In this document: positions 35,500 through 44,215 of the stretch, piece after piece
Numbering within the stretch: the first letter of the stretch is position 1
Layout: every line of letters starts with the position of its first letter
Origin: Leptolyngbya iicbica LK
GTDB taxonomy: Bacteria; Cyanobacteriota; Cyanobacteriia; Phormidesmidales; Phormidesmidaceae
Length of the DNA stretch: 64,000 nucleotides
Direction of reading: 5' to 3'
Assembly: GCF_004212215.1 (NCBI RefSeq)
Contig: NZ_QVFV01000005.1
Location: 1 to 64,000, forward strand
Position numbers and translations under genes: made by a program
Notes under the pieces: model-generated
Told to the model about the DNA's origin: nothing
Database searches by the model: none
The model's input: only the letters and a program-made list of their open reading frames with translations

Positions 35500-36027
35500 T
35501 TAAGCGTCTTCGGAGGCTTCTGCCTCAAGGCTGGGACTGCTGCTGGTGGGAGCTACTGACTCGGTGGTCGAGGGGGAATCGGGGACGGCGGTTGAACTAG
35601 GGGCCGGAGGTGGCTCGGGAGCGGGTGATTTGGCCTGATGGGTTTCAGCCTTGGGTTTCTGTGGCTTGGGAGCGGGCGGCTCAGCATCAATTCCGAGTTG
35701 CTTTTTCGCTTGGTATAGTAGCGTCCCTGCCCCGGTGCCCACTGCCGACAGCGCCGACTGGCCGATTTCTGTTGCCGACTTAGACTCAGCCTCGCTGCTG
35801 GTCTGTAGCCCTTCATACCAGTTGCGAGCAGACTGACCTAACGAGATGGAATTTTGCCAAAACCATTCGCCGCCGACAAAGACAAGACAAATCACTAACC
35901 AGAGCAAAACCCCAGTTTCACGCAGGATGGCCCAGGTCAAGGTGATGGCCTTTTTGTAAGTTGCTCCAGTATCGGCAGCAAAGATAAGTTCACTCACTTT
36001 GCCGGCTTGGCTTTTGATCTTTTCCAC
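35500..36027 (-). CDS. Single-pass membrane protein with Pro/Ser-rich tail, hypothetical
   Basis: 175 aa. An N-terminal amphipathic part is followed by one membrane helix (ETGVLLWLVICLVFVGGEWFW, residues about 34-54), then a helical piece (GLQTSSEAESKSATEIGQSALSAVGTGAGTLLYQAKKQLG region). The last 65 residues are Pro, Ala, Ser and Glu-rich and probably disordered. No family recognised. It lies just upstream, on the same strand, of the GT9 gene with a 76-base gap. Confidence 0.65.
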   Translation of the reverse strand: MEKIKSQAGKVSELIFAADTGATYKKAITLTWAILRETGVLLWLVICLVFVGGEWFWQNSISLGQSARNWYEGLQTSSEAESKSATEIGQSALSAVGTGAGTLLYQAKKQLGIDAEPPAPKPQKPKAETHQAKSPAPEPPPAPSSTAVPDSPSTTESVAPTSSSPSLEAEASEDA

Positions 36028-36103
36028 GGTTTTGCCCTCTCAATACAGGATTCAGCTTGGCAATGGCAAGGTCGCGACCGATCGCGTTGTCGGCCATCAG
36101 GCA

Positions 36104-37069
36104 CTAGCCTTCGCCCCACACCTTGCTCAAGACGGTATCAACGGCGATGTCTGCCACCTGGTTAGTGGTTGATGTAATCCCCAAAAAGCGCTGCTCGGTG
36201 TCGTCCACCGGGGGCAGACGATCGGCTGGGGTGTTGCCACCAAATAACACCAGGGTAAAGACACTCAGCGCGACGCCCAACTCTGATACGTAGCTGTCGG
36301 TCGCGAGTAGCAGGTTAGCGCCCGCCACCAAAGCCGCAATTTGCCCTAAATTATCAGGCCGCATGATTTTCAAACTGGGCACCCCTTGGACGATCGCTTT
36401 AACGGCATCCGCGGTTTCTGGCTGCTGCAATAAGACTAGAGGGAGTCCCGGTTGGCGGCGTTGGAAATCTTGAGCGATCGCCGTCCAATTTTCCACCGGG
36501 TAAATATCCTGGTTATGACTATCGGTCGGGCCAGGGTACATCAGCACGTAGCCTTGATCGCCGATTTCCTGGGTTTGGAGTTGCCCTTCTACCCAGCCAA
36601 TATCACCCTGGGGCACGTTGATGACGGTCTCTGGACAAGGCTCGACGAGGTCCAGTGGCCCAAGCAAATCGTGATAGCGAAAAGCGGCATACTGCTGTGG
36701 CTTGTCGGGCACTGTCGCCGTCAAAAATAAGTTGTTAGCTGAGCCTTGATAACCGATACGAGTGGGAATGCCGCTCAACCACAACAGCAACGCGGTGGCC
36801 CAGTCTTGGGTCGCCGTCAGCACGACCTCGTATTCGCGATCGCGCACGATTCCCAACAGGTTGGCCCAGTCAGCCGGACTGTTATTTTTGCCAAATGGAT
36901 AAGGAATGGTGGACTTTACCACCTTGGAAACTCGATAGGCCGCTGCTGCCGTCGGCTCTACCACTACAGAAATCTCGGCCTTGGGGAAGGCTTGTTTGAG
37001 CTGCTCAAGCGTCGGAAAAAAAAGAAGCTGTTCGCTGATTCCACCCGGAACGAGAGCCAGTACTTGCAT
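36104..37069 (-). CDS. Glycosyltransferase family 9 (heptosyltransferase-like) protein
   Basis: 321 aa, GT-B fold. The N-terminal ALVPGGISEQLLFFPTLEQLKQAFP matches the start of ADP-heptose:LPS heptosyltransferases, and the C-terminal part has GPTDSHNQDIYPVENWTAIAQDF and ATDSYVSELGVALSVFTLVLFGG, the donor-binding GT9 pattern. Cyanobacterial LPS usually lacks heptose, so another sugar is likely. The gene is divergent from ispD. Confidence 0.84.
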   Translation of the reverse strand: MQVLALVPGGISEQLLFFPTLEQLKQAFPKAEISVVVEPTAAAAYRVSKVVKSTIPYPFGKNNSPADWANLLGIVRDREYEVVLTATQDWATALLLWLSGIPTRIGYQGSANNLFLTATVPDKPQQYAAFRYHDLLGPLDLVEPCPETVINVPQGDIGWVEGQLQTQEIGDQGYVLMYPGPTDSHNQDIYPVENWTAIAQDFQRRQPGLPLVLLQQPETADAVKAIVQGVPSLKIMRPDNLGQIAALVAGANLLLATDSYVSELGVALSVFTLVLFGGNTPADRLPPVDDTEQRFLGITSTTNQVADIAVDTVLSKVWGEG

Positions 37070-37238
37070 AGCTGTCCATCTTGCTTATCCGTTCCACATT
37101 CTAGAGGAACGTGGCCAGTAAGAATGCGTTGTTCCCGACAAAACTACCAATAATTAATGGTGAGATTTGCTTATCAGTCTGGCAGCTGCGGGTTTCAGGG
37201 TAGGGTGGGGAGAGAATTCTGCGAAAGGAGTGTCGGTC

Positions 37239-37928
37239 GTGCATCTGTTGATCCCTGCTGCTGGAGTTGGGCGTCGCATGGGCAGCGATCGCAACAAACT
37301 GCTGTTGCCATTGCGGGGGCAACCGATTTTGGCGTGGACCCTGCGAGCAGCGGCAGCCAGCGCCAGCATTGAGTGGGTTGGCTTGATTTGTCAGGAAATT
37401 GACAAGCCCGATTTGCTGGCGATTTTAGATACTCTCAACCTGGCGAAACCCGTCGTGATGGTGCTGGGGGGCGAGACTCGTCAAGAGTCGGTTTATAACG
37501 GTTTGCAAGCGCTACCCCCCACGGCTGAGCAGGTGCTGATTCACGATGGGGCTCGGTGCTTAGCCACCCCCGACTTGTTTGATCGCTGTGCTGCCGCCCT
37601 GCAAACTTGTCCGGGCCTGATCGCGGCCATTCCCGTCAAAGACACCATCAAAATTGTGAACGACGATGGCATCGTGACGGCAACGCCCGATCGCAACTAT
37701 CTTTGGGCCGCCCAAACTCCCCAAGGGTTTCATGTCGCCCCGCTCAAAGCTGCCCATGATGAGGGCAAAGCTAAGCAATGGACCGTCACCGACGACGCGG
37801 CCTTGTTCGAAAAAGTGGGCCTGCCGGTGAAAATTGTGCCGGGCGAAGAGACAAACTTAAAGGTCACCACCCCCGAAGATTTGAAGATTGCTGACAGTGT
37901 GCTGAGCGATCGCGAAACCGCCGCGTAA
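37239..37928 (+). CDS. ispD: 2-C-methyl-D-erythritol 4-phosphate cytidylyltransferase
   Basis: 229 aa, MEP-pathway enzyme that joins CTP and methylerythritol phosphate. The start is a GTG at 37239 (VHLLIPAAGVGRRMG) with AAAGGAG eight bases upstream; the ATG at 37167 would add an unrelated N-terminus. Motifs: PAAGVGRRMGSDRNKLLLPLRG (CTP loop), VLIHDGARCLATPDL, TPDRNYLWAAQTPQGF and TDDAALFEKVG. All catalytic Lys and Arg positions appear intact. Confidence 0.96.
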   Translation: MHLLIPAAGVGRRMGSDRNKLLLPLRGQPILAWTLRAAAASASIEWVGLICQEIDKPDLLAILDTLNLAKPVVMVLGGETRQESVYNGLQALPPTAEQVLIHDGARCLATPDLFDRCAAALQTCPGLIAAIPVKDTIKIVNDDGIVTATPDRNYLWAAQTPQGFHVAPLKAAHDEGKAKQWTVTDDAALFEKVGLPVKIVPGEETNLKVTTPEDLKIADSVLSDRETAA

Positions 37929-38070
37929 GCTATGAACAATCACGGCTGGAAGGTGGTCAGCTCAGTGCTCCCTGAGTGGCGCGATCGTCTGCATGGCAGG
38001 GCGAGATGAAGCGACTTGAGCGAACGATCACCTTCCAGCGTTGCCTCAGTTTGCACCACAGAAGGTACAT

Positions 38071-38553
38071 ATGGAACTCAAAGCCATTCCCCTAACCATT
38101 CCCGATGGGGCCAATGTCATCTTGGGACAATCCCATTTCATCAAAACGGTTGAAGATTTATATGAAGTCATGGTGGGGATTTCGAGCCAGGTCAAGTTCG
38201 GCTTGGCTTTTTGTGAGGCGTCTGGTCCTTGCCTGATCCGCCAAGCGGGCAATGACCCTGAATTGACCGCGATCGCCGTCGAAAATGCTCGCAACGTAGC
38301 TGCTGGGCACACCTTTCATATTTTGATGCAAGAGGCTTTTCCGATTAATTTCCTGCCCGCAATCAAAGCCTGTCCCGAAGTCTGTGGCATTTACTGCGCC
38401 ACGGCCAACCCGGTGCAAGTGATCGTGGCGGAAACAGACCAGGGCCGGGGCATCTTAGGGGTGGTCGATGGCAGTTCGCCCCAGGGAGTTGAAGGGCCTG
38501 AGGATGCGGCAGACAGGCACAACTTTTTACGGCAAATTGGTTACAAGCTGTGA
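38071..38553 (+). CDS. Adenosine-specific kinase family protein
   Basis: 160 aa from the ATG at 38071 (MELKAIPLTIPDGANVILGQSHFIK), with AAGG eight bases upstream. It matches the adenosine-specific kinase family (first seen in archaea): FIKTVEDLYEVMV, KFGLAFCEASGPCLIR, HTFHILMQEAFPINFLPAIK, GIYCATANPVQVIVAETDQGRGILGVVDG can be followed from residue 24 to 150. The fold was described as a new kinase type, but activity in bacteria is poorly tested. It is 142 bases downstream of ispD on the same strand; no functional link is obvious. Confidence 0.85.
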   Translation: MELKAIPLTIPDGANVILGQSHFIKTVEDLYEVMVGISSQVKFGLAFCEASGPCLIRQAGNDPELTAIAVENARNVAAGHTFHILMQEAFPINFLPAIKACPEVCGIYCATANPVQVIVAETDQGRGILGVVDGSSPQGVEGPEDAADRHNFLRQIGYKL

Positions 38554-38757
38554 GTTCTTGTCTCGAAGACGTCGATCCTGAAAGAGGCGCGGTGTCAACG
38601 TGTCGCCCGATTGCGCCCAAAGCGGAGACCGCCGTTGCCTCAGTTTGGATGGAAGGCGATCGCTCGTCCTGATGGCAGATTTTTTGACTCCTGGCCCGCC
38701 GCCTCAAGTCAGCCATCATGAGTCAACTTTTTCACGCTCAACAGAGCCTGGTGAGAG

Positions 38758-39552
38758 GTGATTAGATCCCTGGAAAATCAGGGATTTCAGGGACTGATTT
38801 CAGTGAATTCCGTAGTTAGAAAATGCAACATTCGGGGCAAGTTAATAACACGGAGTCACGTCTATCACCCCAGTGGGATTTACGCCTTCGATTTTAATGC
38901 TCCTATCCCCTTCATCTATTCATACGCCGTGCTATCTTCCGCCACCTTGAAATCCCAACTCACTCAATCCGAGCTGTCCTTACAGCCAGTCAAGTTGCTC
39001 TCGCAACGCGACGATTACACAACTTGCCATGTCTTCATTCCTGAGCCTGGAGTGCCCGGGGGCGGGCACCGCTCTCCCGCAATCGTGCTAGACGGTGGCT
39101 TTTACAGCTTCTTTCGCTCAGCTACTGACCCGGTCAAGATTTTCAGCCTCTTGCAAAAGCTGGCTGCCAATGGCGAACTTGCGGTCATGACGCCGACCCC
39201 CAAAGGCTATGCTATTTGGGTTGCTGAACCCGAGGCTTATTTGGTGGCTCCCAGCGGTCAACAACCGAGAACATTACCACCGTCGTTTGGGCCAGCAAAT
39301 TGTTGGATTATCAGTGATCGCCAACCGGGGTATCGTACCTGCACCCTTAAGGTGCCCGACCTGCCGGATACGGTGCCGGGGCTCGCCGAGGGACAAAAGC
39401 TTTTTAGTCTCTATCGCCGTGAAACCGAGGCTGACACGGCGCTTAAATTAGGCTCTCGCCTCTCGCAGCGGGGTGACGAAATTGTGATTGTGGCCGCTCA
39501 ACAAGAATATGCCATCTGCATCTATGAGCCCGGCGCGACGATCGCGGAGTGA
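38758..39552 (+). CDS. Conserved hypothetical protein
   Basis: 264 aa if the GTG at 38758 is used; a GTG at 38803 is an alternative, and the first 40 residues look less protein-like. The body is beta-rich with repeated blocks around L-K-L/S-Q-R-D-(D/E) (LSQRDDYTTCHVFI and LSQRGDEIVIVAAQQEYAICIYEPG), so it may be an internal duplication. No signal peptide, membrane segment or known motif. A bidirectional terminator follows. Confidence 0.6.
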   Translation: MIRSLENQGFQGLISVNSVVRKCNIRGKLITRSHVYHPSGIYAFDFNAPIPFIYSYAVLSSATLKSQLTQSELSLQPVKLLSQRDDYTTCHVFIPEPGVPGGGHRSPAIVLDGGFYSFFRSATDPVKIFSLLQKLAANGELAVMTPTPKGYAIWVAEPEAYLVAPSGQQPRTLPPSFGPANCWIISDRQPGYRTCTLKVPDLPDTVPGLAEGQKLFSLYRRETEADTALKLGSRLSQRGDEIVIVAAQQEYAICIYEPGATIAE

Positions 39553-39581
39553 GCGATCGCAAAGGAGGCGCAATAATGGCG

Positions 39582-39617
39582 AAAGACCTGGCTATCAAAG
39601 TAATAGTCAGGTCTTTT
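39582..39617. terminator. Bidirectional terminator
   Basis: Stem AAAGACCTGGCTAT (39582-39595) with ATAGTCAGGTCTTT (39603-39616), one wobble, flanked by an A run on the left and a T run on the right. It lies between the convergent hypothetical gene and ccmK4. Confidence 0.85.
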
Positions 39618-39722
39618 CATGTTTCAAAGCTGTGCAATTAGCAAGGCTTTCACTTTCTTGCGGTGAGGATTTGAGCCCAGTACCCCAAAAATGTAGGTGG
39701 CCGAACCGGACCGCCGGTGTGA

Positions 39723-40076
39723 TTAGCTGCGCCCGCCGTTACCGCCTGGCAACACAGGCTGTTCAACGGCTTGACGGAAGACTTGAACATCTTCACCAAA
39801 GTCGATGGGTAAAACCGCAACCACGTTTTCATGGGGACGGGGAATGATGACCCAAGTTTCCAATACCCCACCGGGGGAGTTTTCGGCAGCGGCAACGCCA
39901 GCCTCCATGGCTGCTTTCACTTCAGAAATGTCGCCCCGAATGTTGATGCAAAACCGAGCACTGCCAGCGCGAATGTAGTTCACCAAAGTTACTCGCCCGG
40001 CTTTTACCATGGCATCTGCTGCCGCCAAAACAGGCGGAAAGCCTTTCGTCTCAAGGGAGCCAACTGCCTGAGGCAT
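39723..40076 (-). CDS. ccmK4: Carboxysome shell protein CcmK4-type (BMC domain)
   Basis: 117 aa, one BMC domain. The start AVGSLETKGFPPVLAAADAMVKAGRVTLV follows the CcmK pattern. The loop that lines the hexamer pore reads RAGSAR (residues about 37-42), as expected for CcmK4, and INIRGDISEVKAAMEAGVAAAE is conserved. The C-terminal tail PGGNGGRS is short. It is the second gene of a ccmK3-ccmK4 pair separate from any main carboxysome operon; such satellite shell proteins adjust shell permeability. Confidence 0.92.
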   Translation of the reverse strand: MPQAVGSLETKGFPPVLAAADAMVKAGRVTLVNYIRAGSARFCINIRGDISEVKAAMEAGVAAAENSPGGVLETWVIIPRPHENVVAVLPIDFGEDVQVFRQAVEQPVLPGGNGGRS

Positions 40077-40269
40077 TACCTTATCTCCTAAAAATTAAGC
40101 CTGTACCTAAACCAACATTGTACGAGTCTTGTGGACTCTAGCGCGATCTCGGGGGAGGCTTTTTCCCTGACTGATACATTCTTTACCTTTATCAAGGTTC
40201 AGTTACGTAATTAAGGGGTGCCCTTTACTTCAGTAACCCTTGGGACTTGGCTCAAACCATGCGCCAGTT

Positions 40270-40614
40270 TTAAAATCCGGGTAAGCGATTGTCCCGAATT
40301 TCTTCAATCCAAAACTCTTCAGATGCTTCAGTGAAATCAATCGGCAAGACCACTTCCAGATTTTCGGGTGGGTTGGGCACGATGTAGTGCGTCGTGACGC
40401 ATCCCTCATTGGGCAAATCGCTACCGACAATCAGGCCCGCTTCCACTGCGCGTTTGACTTCAGACACAGGACCGCGAATGCAGACAAACTGGCGGCCACT
40501 GTCGGCTTGTTCATACTTCACAATCGTGACTCGGCCTGCCTTAACCATGGCGTCTGCCACAGCCAGCATGGCTGGAAATCCGTACGTTTCGATCACACCA
40601 ACAGCAAACGGCAT
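40270..40614 (-). CDS. ccmK3: Carboxysome shell protein CcmK3-type (BMC domain)
   Basis: 114 aa, one BMC domain (AVGVIETYGFPAMLAVADAMVKAGRVTIVKYE). The pore loop departs from CcmK2/CcmK4: it reads YEQADSGRQ, with an acidic residue and no K/R-x-G-S-G/A pattern. This fits CcmK3, which is known not to form stable homohexamers but to join CcmK4 in mixed hexamers. It lies 194 bases upstream of ccmK4 on the same strand, the usual gene order. Confidence 0.9.
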   Translation of the reverse strand: MPFAVGVIETYGFPAMLAVADAMVKAGRVTIVKYEQADSGRQFVCIRGPVSEVKRAVEAGLIVGSDLPNEGCVTTHYIVPNPPENLEVVLPIDFTEASEEFWIEEIRDNRLPGF

Positions 40615-40695
40615 AGATCTCTCTGTCCACCCAAAAACGGTCGTTCAGCCCCAGCCCCTTAAATCAAAGCCGACTAAAGTGCTTAGGCTTTAGAA

Positions 40696-41280
40696 TCATA
40701 CCTTGATTGAGCTGGGCTCAGCGATCGCGGCAATGATTCGTTCACATCCTGAGTCGGGGCGAGCCCAGTCGTAATGACACACTTTGGGATCCCCCCAGCA
40801 CAGGCGCAGGTAAAGCTCGGCGCGGGTGGCGTCAATTTCTGCCCACTCAGCCTCGGCGATCCACCGTTCGATGGTGTTCAGTTCCAGCGGTAATGGCGGC
40901 GTGCCCGATCGCCACAGCCGCAGATTCGCGATTGAATTGCGCCAAAACTCAATGACGCCCGTTTTCGCAGATTGCAGGGTCTGCTTGTCAGCTGCCGTCG
41001 CGATGAGTTGGGGATGGAGCTCGGGAAACTGGTGCGATCGCCCCTGAAAGCGGCAGGTATGCCAGACGAGTCCGGAAACATTGTGCTCGCGCTGGTAGTG
41101 ATGAATCTGGTCGCGAAAATCTTGTACGGCAAAGACTTTACTGAGCTTTTCAGTACCGATCGCCTTCGCCACTACGGGATTTAGCCGCTCTTCGGAGGAC
41201 AACACCATGCGTTCGCCGCGCCATGCTGCCCGCAATTCCTGATCGAGAAAGTCGAGAAGTTCCGCAGTGGTGTAGACCAT
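40696..41280 (-). CDS. Conserved hypothetical protein
   Basis: 194 aa from the ATG at 41280 (MVYTTAELLDFLDQEL); a GTG two codons earlier is possible. It is a soluble alpha/beta protein rich in Trp and Arg (LVWHTCRFQGRSHQFPELHP; YLRLCWGDPKVCHYDWARPDSGCERI). No catalytic motif was recognised. It lies just upstream of ccmK3 on the same strand with an 81-base gap, so co-transcription with the shell genes is possible but not supported by any shared function. Confidence 0.65.
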   Translation of the reverse strand: MVYTTAELLDFLDQELRAAWRGERMVLSSEERLNPVVAKAIGTEKLSKVFAVQDFRDQIHHYQREHNVSGLVWHTCRFQGRSHQFPELHPQLIATAADKQTLQSAKTGVIEFWRNSIANLRLWRSGTPPLPLELNTIERWIAEAEWAEIDATRAELYLRLCWGDPKVCHYDWARPDSGCERIIAAIAEPSSIKV

Positions 41281-41326
41281 GGGCACAGTGACTCAAGTTT
41301 CTTCAATCTTATCAACCCCATTTTGA

Positions 41327-42268
41327 TCAAACCGATAAAGAATCGGAATTTTCTAATCGCTTTGTCAGCAATTCATAAATGCCCTCGGCCTCTACGGTGT
41401 CCACAATGTCCACCCAGGGGGCTTCACGAGCGTCCCGACTCACCACCGTTTGCCCCAGCGTGAGTGGACTGCTGAGCTCCACCTGCACGTACCCGCGATA
41501 CGTCGTGAACAGATCGGGCCGCAACAAATAAGCGATGACACAAGGGTCGTGTAAGGGGGCACCGACTGTGCCCAGGCGTTGTTCATCAACTTTGCCGTAA
41601 TGGCCGAGTATTGCGGCGGCGACCTCGCTCACGGGGTTGCCCAATGTTTGGATGGCCGCTAACCGTGCCGGCGTCGTCAGCACTTGATGGGTGATATCCA
41701 AACTGATGAAGGTAATAGGAATACCGGAATCAAAGACAACCTGGGCTGCGTGGGGATCCACATAAATATTGAATTCGGCGACGGGGGTAATGTTGCCGTG
41801 GGTAATGCCGCCACCCATCATCACGATGCGCTCAATGCCCTCAGCAATCTCTGGTTTTTGAATGAGTGCCACCGCCAGGTTGGTAAGCGGGCCAAGGGTG
41901 GCGATGGTCAACGGCGCGGGTGTGGTGCTGAGCGTGTCGATGAGATAGTTCACCGCGTGGGTCGTTTGCAGTGGCAGAGTGGGGTCGGGCAGCGTCGCTC
42001 CTTCCAGCCCGGTTTTGCCGTGAATGTCTTCGGCGGTGATGAGCGATCGCACCAACGGGCGTGGGCACCCGGCGTAAATCGGCACATCTCGGCGGTTCAA
42101 TAGCTCGCAAATCTGACGGGCATTGCGCTGGGTGAGCGCCAGGGGCACATTGCCTGCGACGACGGTGATCCCTTGGACATCGAGTTCCGGCGATCGCAGG
42201 GCCAGCATCAGGGCGATCGCATCATCCACTCCGGGATCGCAGTCAATAATGATGGGTTTTACCGCCAT
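41327..42268 (-). CDS. Inosine/uridine-preferring nucleoside hydrolase family protein
   Basis: 313 aa from the ATG at 42268 (MAVKPIIIDCDPGVDDAIAL); AGGTGAGG lies just upstream and the ATG at 42292 is not needed. The Ca2+-binding cluster D-x-D-P-G-x-D-D is at residues 9-16. Further motifs are ITVVAGNVPL, EDIHGKTGLEGA, ATLGPLTNLAVAL and the C-terminal HDPCVIAYLL with its last Ca ligand Asp. It splits nucleosides to ribose and base, for salvage or nitrogen supply. Confidence 0.93.
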   Translation of the reverse strand: MAVKPIIIDCDPGVDDAIALMLALRSPELDVQGITVVAGNVPLALTQRNARQICELLNRRDVPIYAGCPRPLVRSLITAEDIHGKTGLEGATLPDPTLPLQTTHAVNYLIDTLSTTPAPLTIATLGPLTNLAVALIQKPEIAEGIERIVMMGGGITHGNITPVAEFNIYVDPHAAQVVFDSGIPITFISLDITHQVLTTPARLAAIQTLGNPVSEVAAAILGHYGKVDEQRLGTVGAPLHDPCVIAYLLRPDLFTTYRGYVQVELSSPLTLGQTVVSRDAREAPWVDIVDTVEAEGIYELLTKRLENSDSLSV

Positions 42269-42357
42269 AAACCTCACCTCTAAGGAGGACAATCCTGCGC
42301 TAGCGTGATAGCTGAAGCTAGCGCCAGCATAACGGCTTTTTAGAAAGGATGAGGGGT

Positions 42358-43395
42358 ATGAATTACGGCCAAGCCATTCGGGCGATCGCGAGTCTGGTAA
42401 CCCTGGGGTTGCTCACGGGGTGTGCGGGCAGTTCCCTGGGGGACAACGTGCAGCAGTCTTTAGAGGCCGACCCCCAACTAGAGGAGTCGGCTCCCTTTGG
42501 TGACGATGCTGCTGACAGTGAAACGGACCGTTCCGCCGCCGAGGCGACGAGCGAGGACTCTGACATTGCCGCAACCGATACGGCACCCGCTAGCGATGCG
42601 ACGAATTCCCCTCGCCGCCGCGAGTTAACACCCCCGGATTACACGCGCTCCTCCTACAGTACCCCCCGTTCCACTGCTCAATCAACAGCAACCACTCAGC
42701 CCTCTGAGTCGAGAGGTTCGCTCAAGGGGGTACCTGCCGATTTGCAACCCTACCTTCGTGATTTGCAAGCTTTGGCCGGTGTGGAATTAGCGATCACCTC
42801 CCGCTCCAACAACAATTCCACCGCCAGTACTGGCGAATCGCCCTTTACCCAAACCATCACTCGGCGAGAATATGCCCGCTGGTTATTTGAAACCTACAAC
42901 GCGATTTATGCCGATGAACCGGGTGAGCGCTTGCGTCTCGGCAATTCCAGTGATGACCCCATCTTTCAAGATGTCACCTCAGAGGATTCCGATTTTGCCG
43001 TTATTCAAGGTTTGGCCGCAGCGGGGTTGATTCCCAGTGCGGTGGCGGGTAATAGCACTGACGTGAACTTTCGCCCTGATGCGCCCCTGACTCGAGCCGA
43101 CCTGATTTTGTGGAAGGTGCCCCTCGATACGCGCGCGGCGCTGCCCACCACAACTCCAGAAGCGGTCAAAACGGCTTGGGGGTTCCAAGATGTCGACAGT
43201 GTTGAAGCCCTGGCGCTGCGGGCGATCGCGGCAGACTTTCAACTGGGGGATTTTGCGAATTTCAGTCGAGCGTTTGGCTACACCACTCTCTTTCGCCCCG
43301 AGAAGACTGTGAGCCGAGCCGAAGCGGCCGCTGTGTTGTGGCGGTTTGGCACTCAAACTGAAGGTGTGAGCGCTGCCGACCTGCTGGCCGATTAA
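42358..43395 (+). CDS. SLH-domain lipoprotein
   Basis: 345 aa from the ATG at 42358, with GAGGGGT just upstream. A lipoprotein signal peptide ends in LLTGC (C near residue 24). An acidic, Ser/Thr/Pro-rich linker (about 30-125) follows, then a region from about 165 to 340 with S-layer-homology-like motifs (ITRREYARWLFETYNAI, FQDVTSEDSDFAVIQGLAAAGLIP, NFRPDAPLTRADLILW, FRPEKTVSRAEAAAVLWRFG). Cyanobacterial SLH proteins usually bind the cell wall or outer membrane. Confidence 0.85.
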   Translation: MNYGQAIRAIASLVTLGLLTGCAGSSLGDNVQQSLEADPQLEESAPFGDDAADSETDRSAAEATSEDSDIAATDTAPASDATNSPRRRELTPPDYTRSSYSTPRSTAQSTATTQPSESRGSLKGVPADLQPYLRDLQALAGVELAITSRSNNNSTASTGESPFTQTITRREYARWLFETYNAIYADEPGERLRLGNSSDDPIFQDVTSEDSDFAVIQGLAAAGLIPSAVAGNSTDVNFRPDAPLTRADLILWKVPLDTRAALPTTTPEAVKTAWGFQDVDSVEALALRAIAADFQLGDFANFSRAFGYTTLFRPEKTVSRAEAAAVLWRFGTQTEGVSAADLLAD

Positions 43396-43446
43396 TGAGC
43401 AACCCGCTTTCTTTGTACCCAGGACAAGGTAAAGATCCCTGGCGGT

Positions 43447-43480
43447 AAAGGGACGTTCCCTTTCGAAGGGAGCTTCCCTT
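43447..43480. terminator. Two adjacent hairpins of the same motif between convergent genes
   Basis: AAAGGGA-CGT-TCCCTTT (43447-43463) and AAGGGA-GCT-TCCCTT (43466-43480) are two short perfect hairpins two bases apart. They lie between the SLH lipoprotein gene (plus) and the next gene (minus) and probably act in termination. Confidence 0.5.
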
Positions 43481-43545
43481 GAGCAAGTGAGAATCGCGCT
43501 GGTCAGCATAGAGGGCTGTGACGATTGTCTTGCGACTTCTCAGGT

Positions 43546-44172
43546 TCAAAGCTGGATGGGTTGTCCCTGTTCGGTAAAGATCACCGCACTGATGCCCAGT
43601 TCAGGATTTTGCAAAAGTGTTTCTCGTACGCTGCCAAATAAGACTTGTTGTTCACAGATTGACAGTGAAATAAAGTGGCGCGTGGCACCGGGCTGACGAC
43701 GAAAATCGATAGTGAGGGTGTTGCCCTGGTCGCCAGGTAGAATCCGATATCCCGCCAGCTCAAAATCCAGTAAATTCGACGTTTGCTCGGTCAATAAAGC
43801 GTGCACAATTTGCGCGATCGCTTGGTCGGCGGCCACTGCTTTACGGTCGCCTTTATAAGCATCACAGGAAGCGGTCGGCGTGTAGAGCGTCACGGTCAAC
43901 AACTTTGCCCCGTCGCCGTCGGGAGACGCAGTACGCGAAATGTCCATGTGAATGCGCTGAGCGGTGTTCAACAGAGCAGTTGGACCAGTTGAGGTGGCAG
44001 TCAGCGGTGCGAAATTGGGTTCGATGGCTATAGTCTTAGGCGTTGGGGTTTCTTCCGTGAGCGACGGCGGTGGAGCGATCGCTCCGACGGTCAAAATTCC
44101 CAGGCCCAACCCCAGCGCTAGCAAAAATCGCTGAGGCAGCTTGGCAAAGCGGTGTAAGCTTACTTTGGTCAT
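43546..44172 (-). CDS. Secreted or membrane-anchored protein, possibly GerMN-like
   Basis: 208 aa. One N-terminal hydrophobic segment (FLLALGLGLGILTVGAIA) acts as signal peptide or anchor, followed by a Pro/Thr-rich linker to about residue 55. The globular part (KLLTVTLYTPTASCDAYKG; AIAQIVHALL; LTIDFRRQPGATRHFISLSICEQQVLFGSV; GISAVIFTEQGQPI) has a weak GerMN-like layout, but this is uncertain. It is divergent from pyrB with 43 bases between the starts, so the promoters overlap. Confidence 0.62.
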   Translation of the reverse strand: MTKVSLHRFAKLPQRFLLALGLGLGILTVGAIAPPPSLTEETPTPKTIAIEPNFAPLTATSTGPTALLNTAQRIHMDISRTASPDGDGAKLLTVTLYTPTASCDAYKGDRKAVAADQAIAQIVHALLTEQTSNLLDFELAGYRILPGDQGNTLTIDFRRQPGATRHFISLSICEQQVLFGSVRETLLQNPELGISAVIFTEQGQPIQL

Positions 44173-44215
44173 GAATCTATGCGCTCCTGATTGATACCCT
44201 GCGTGGGCTACTGCT

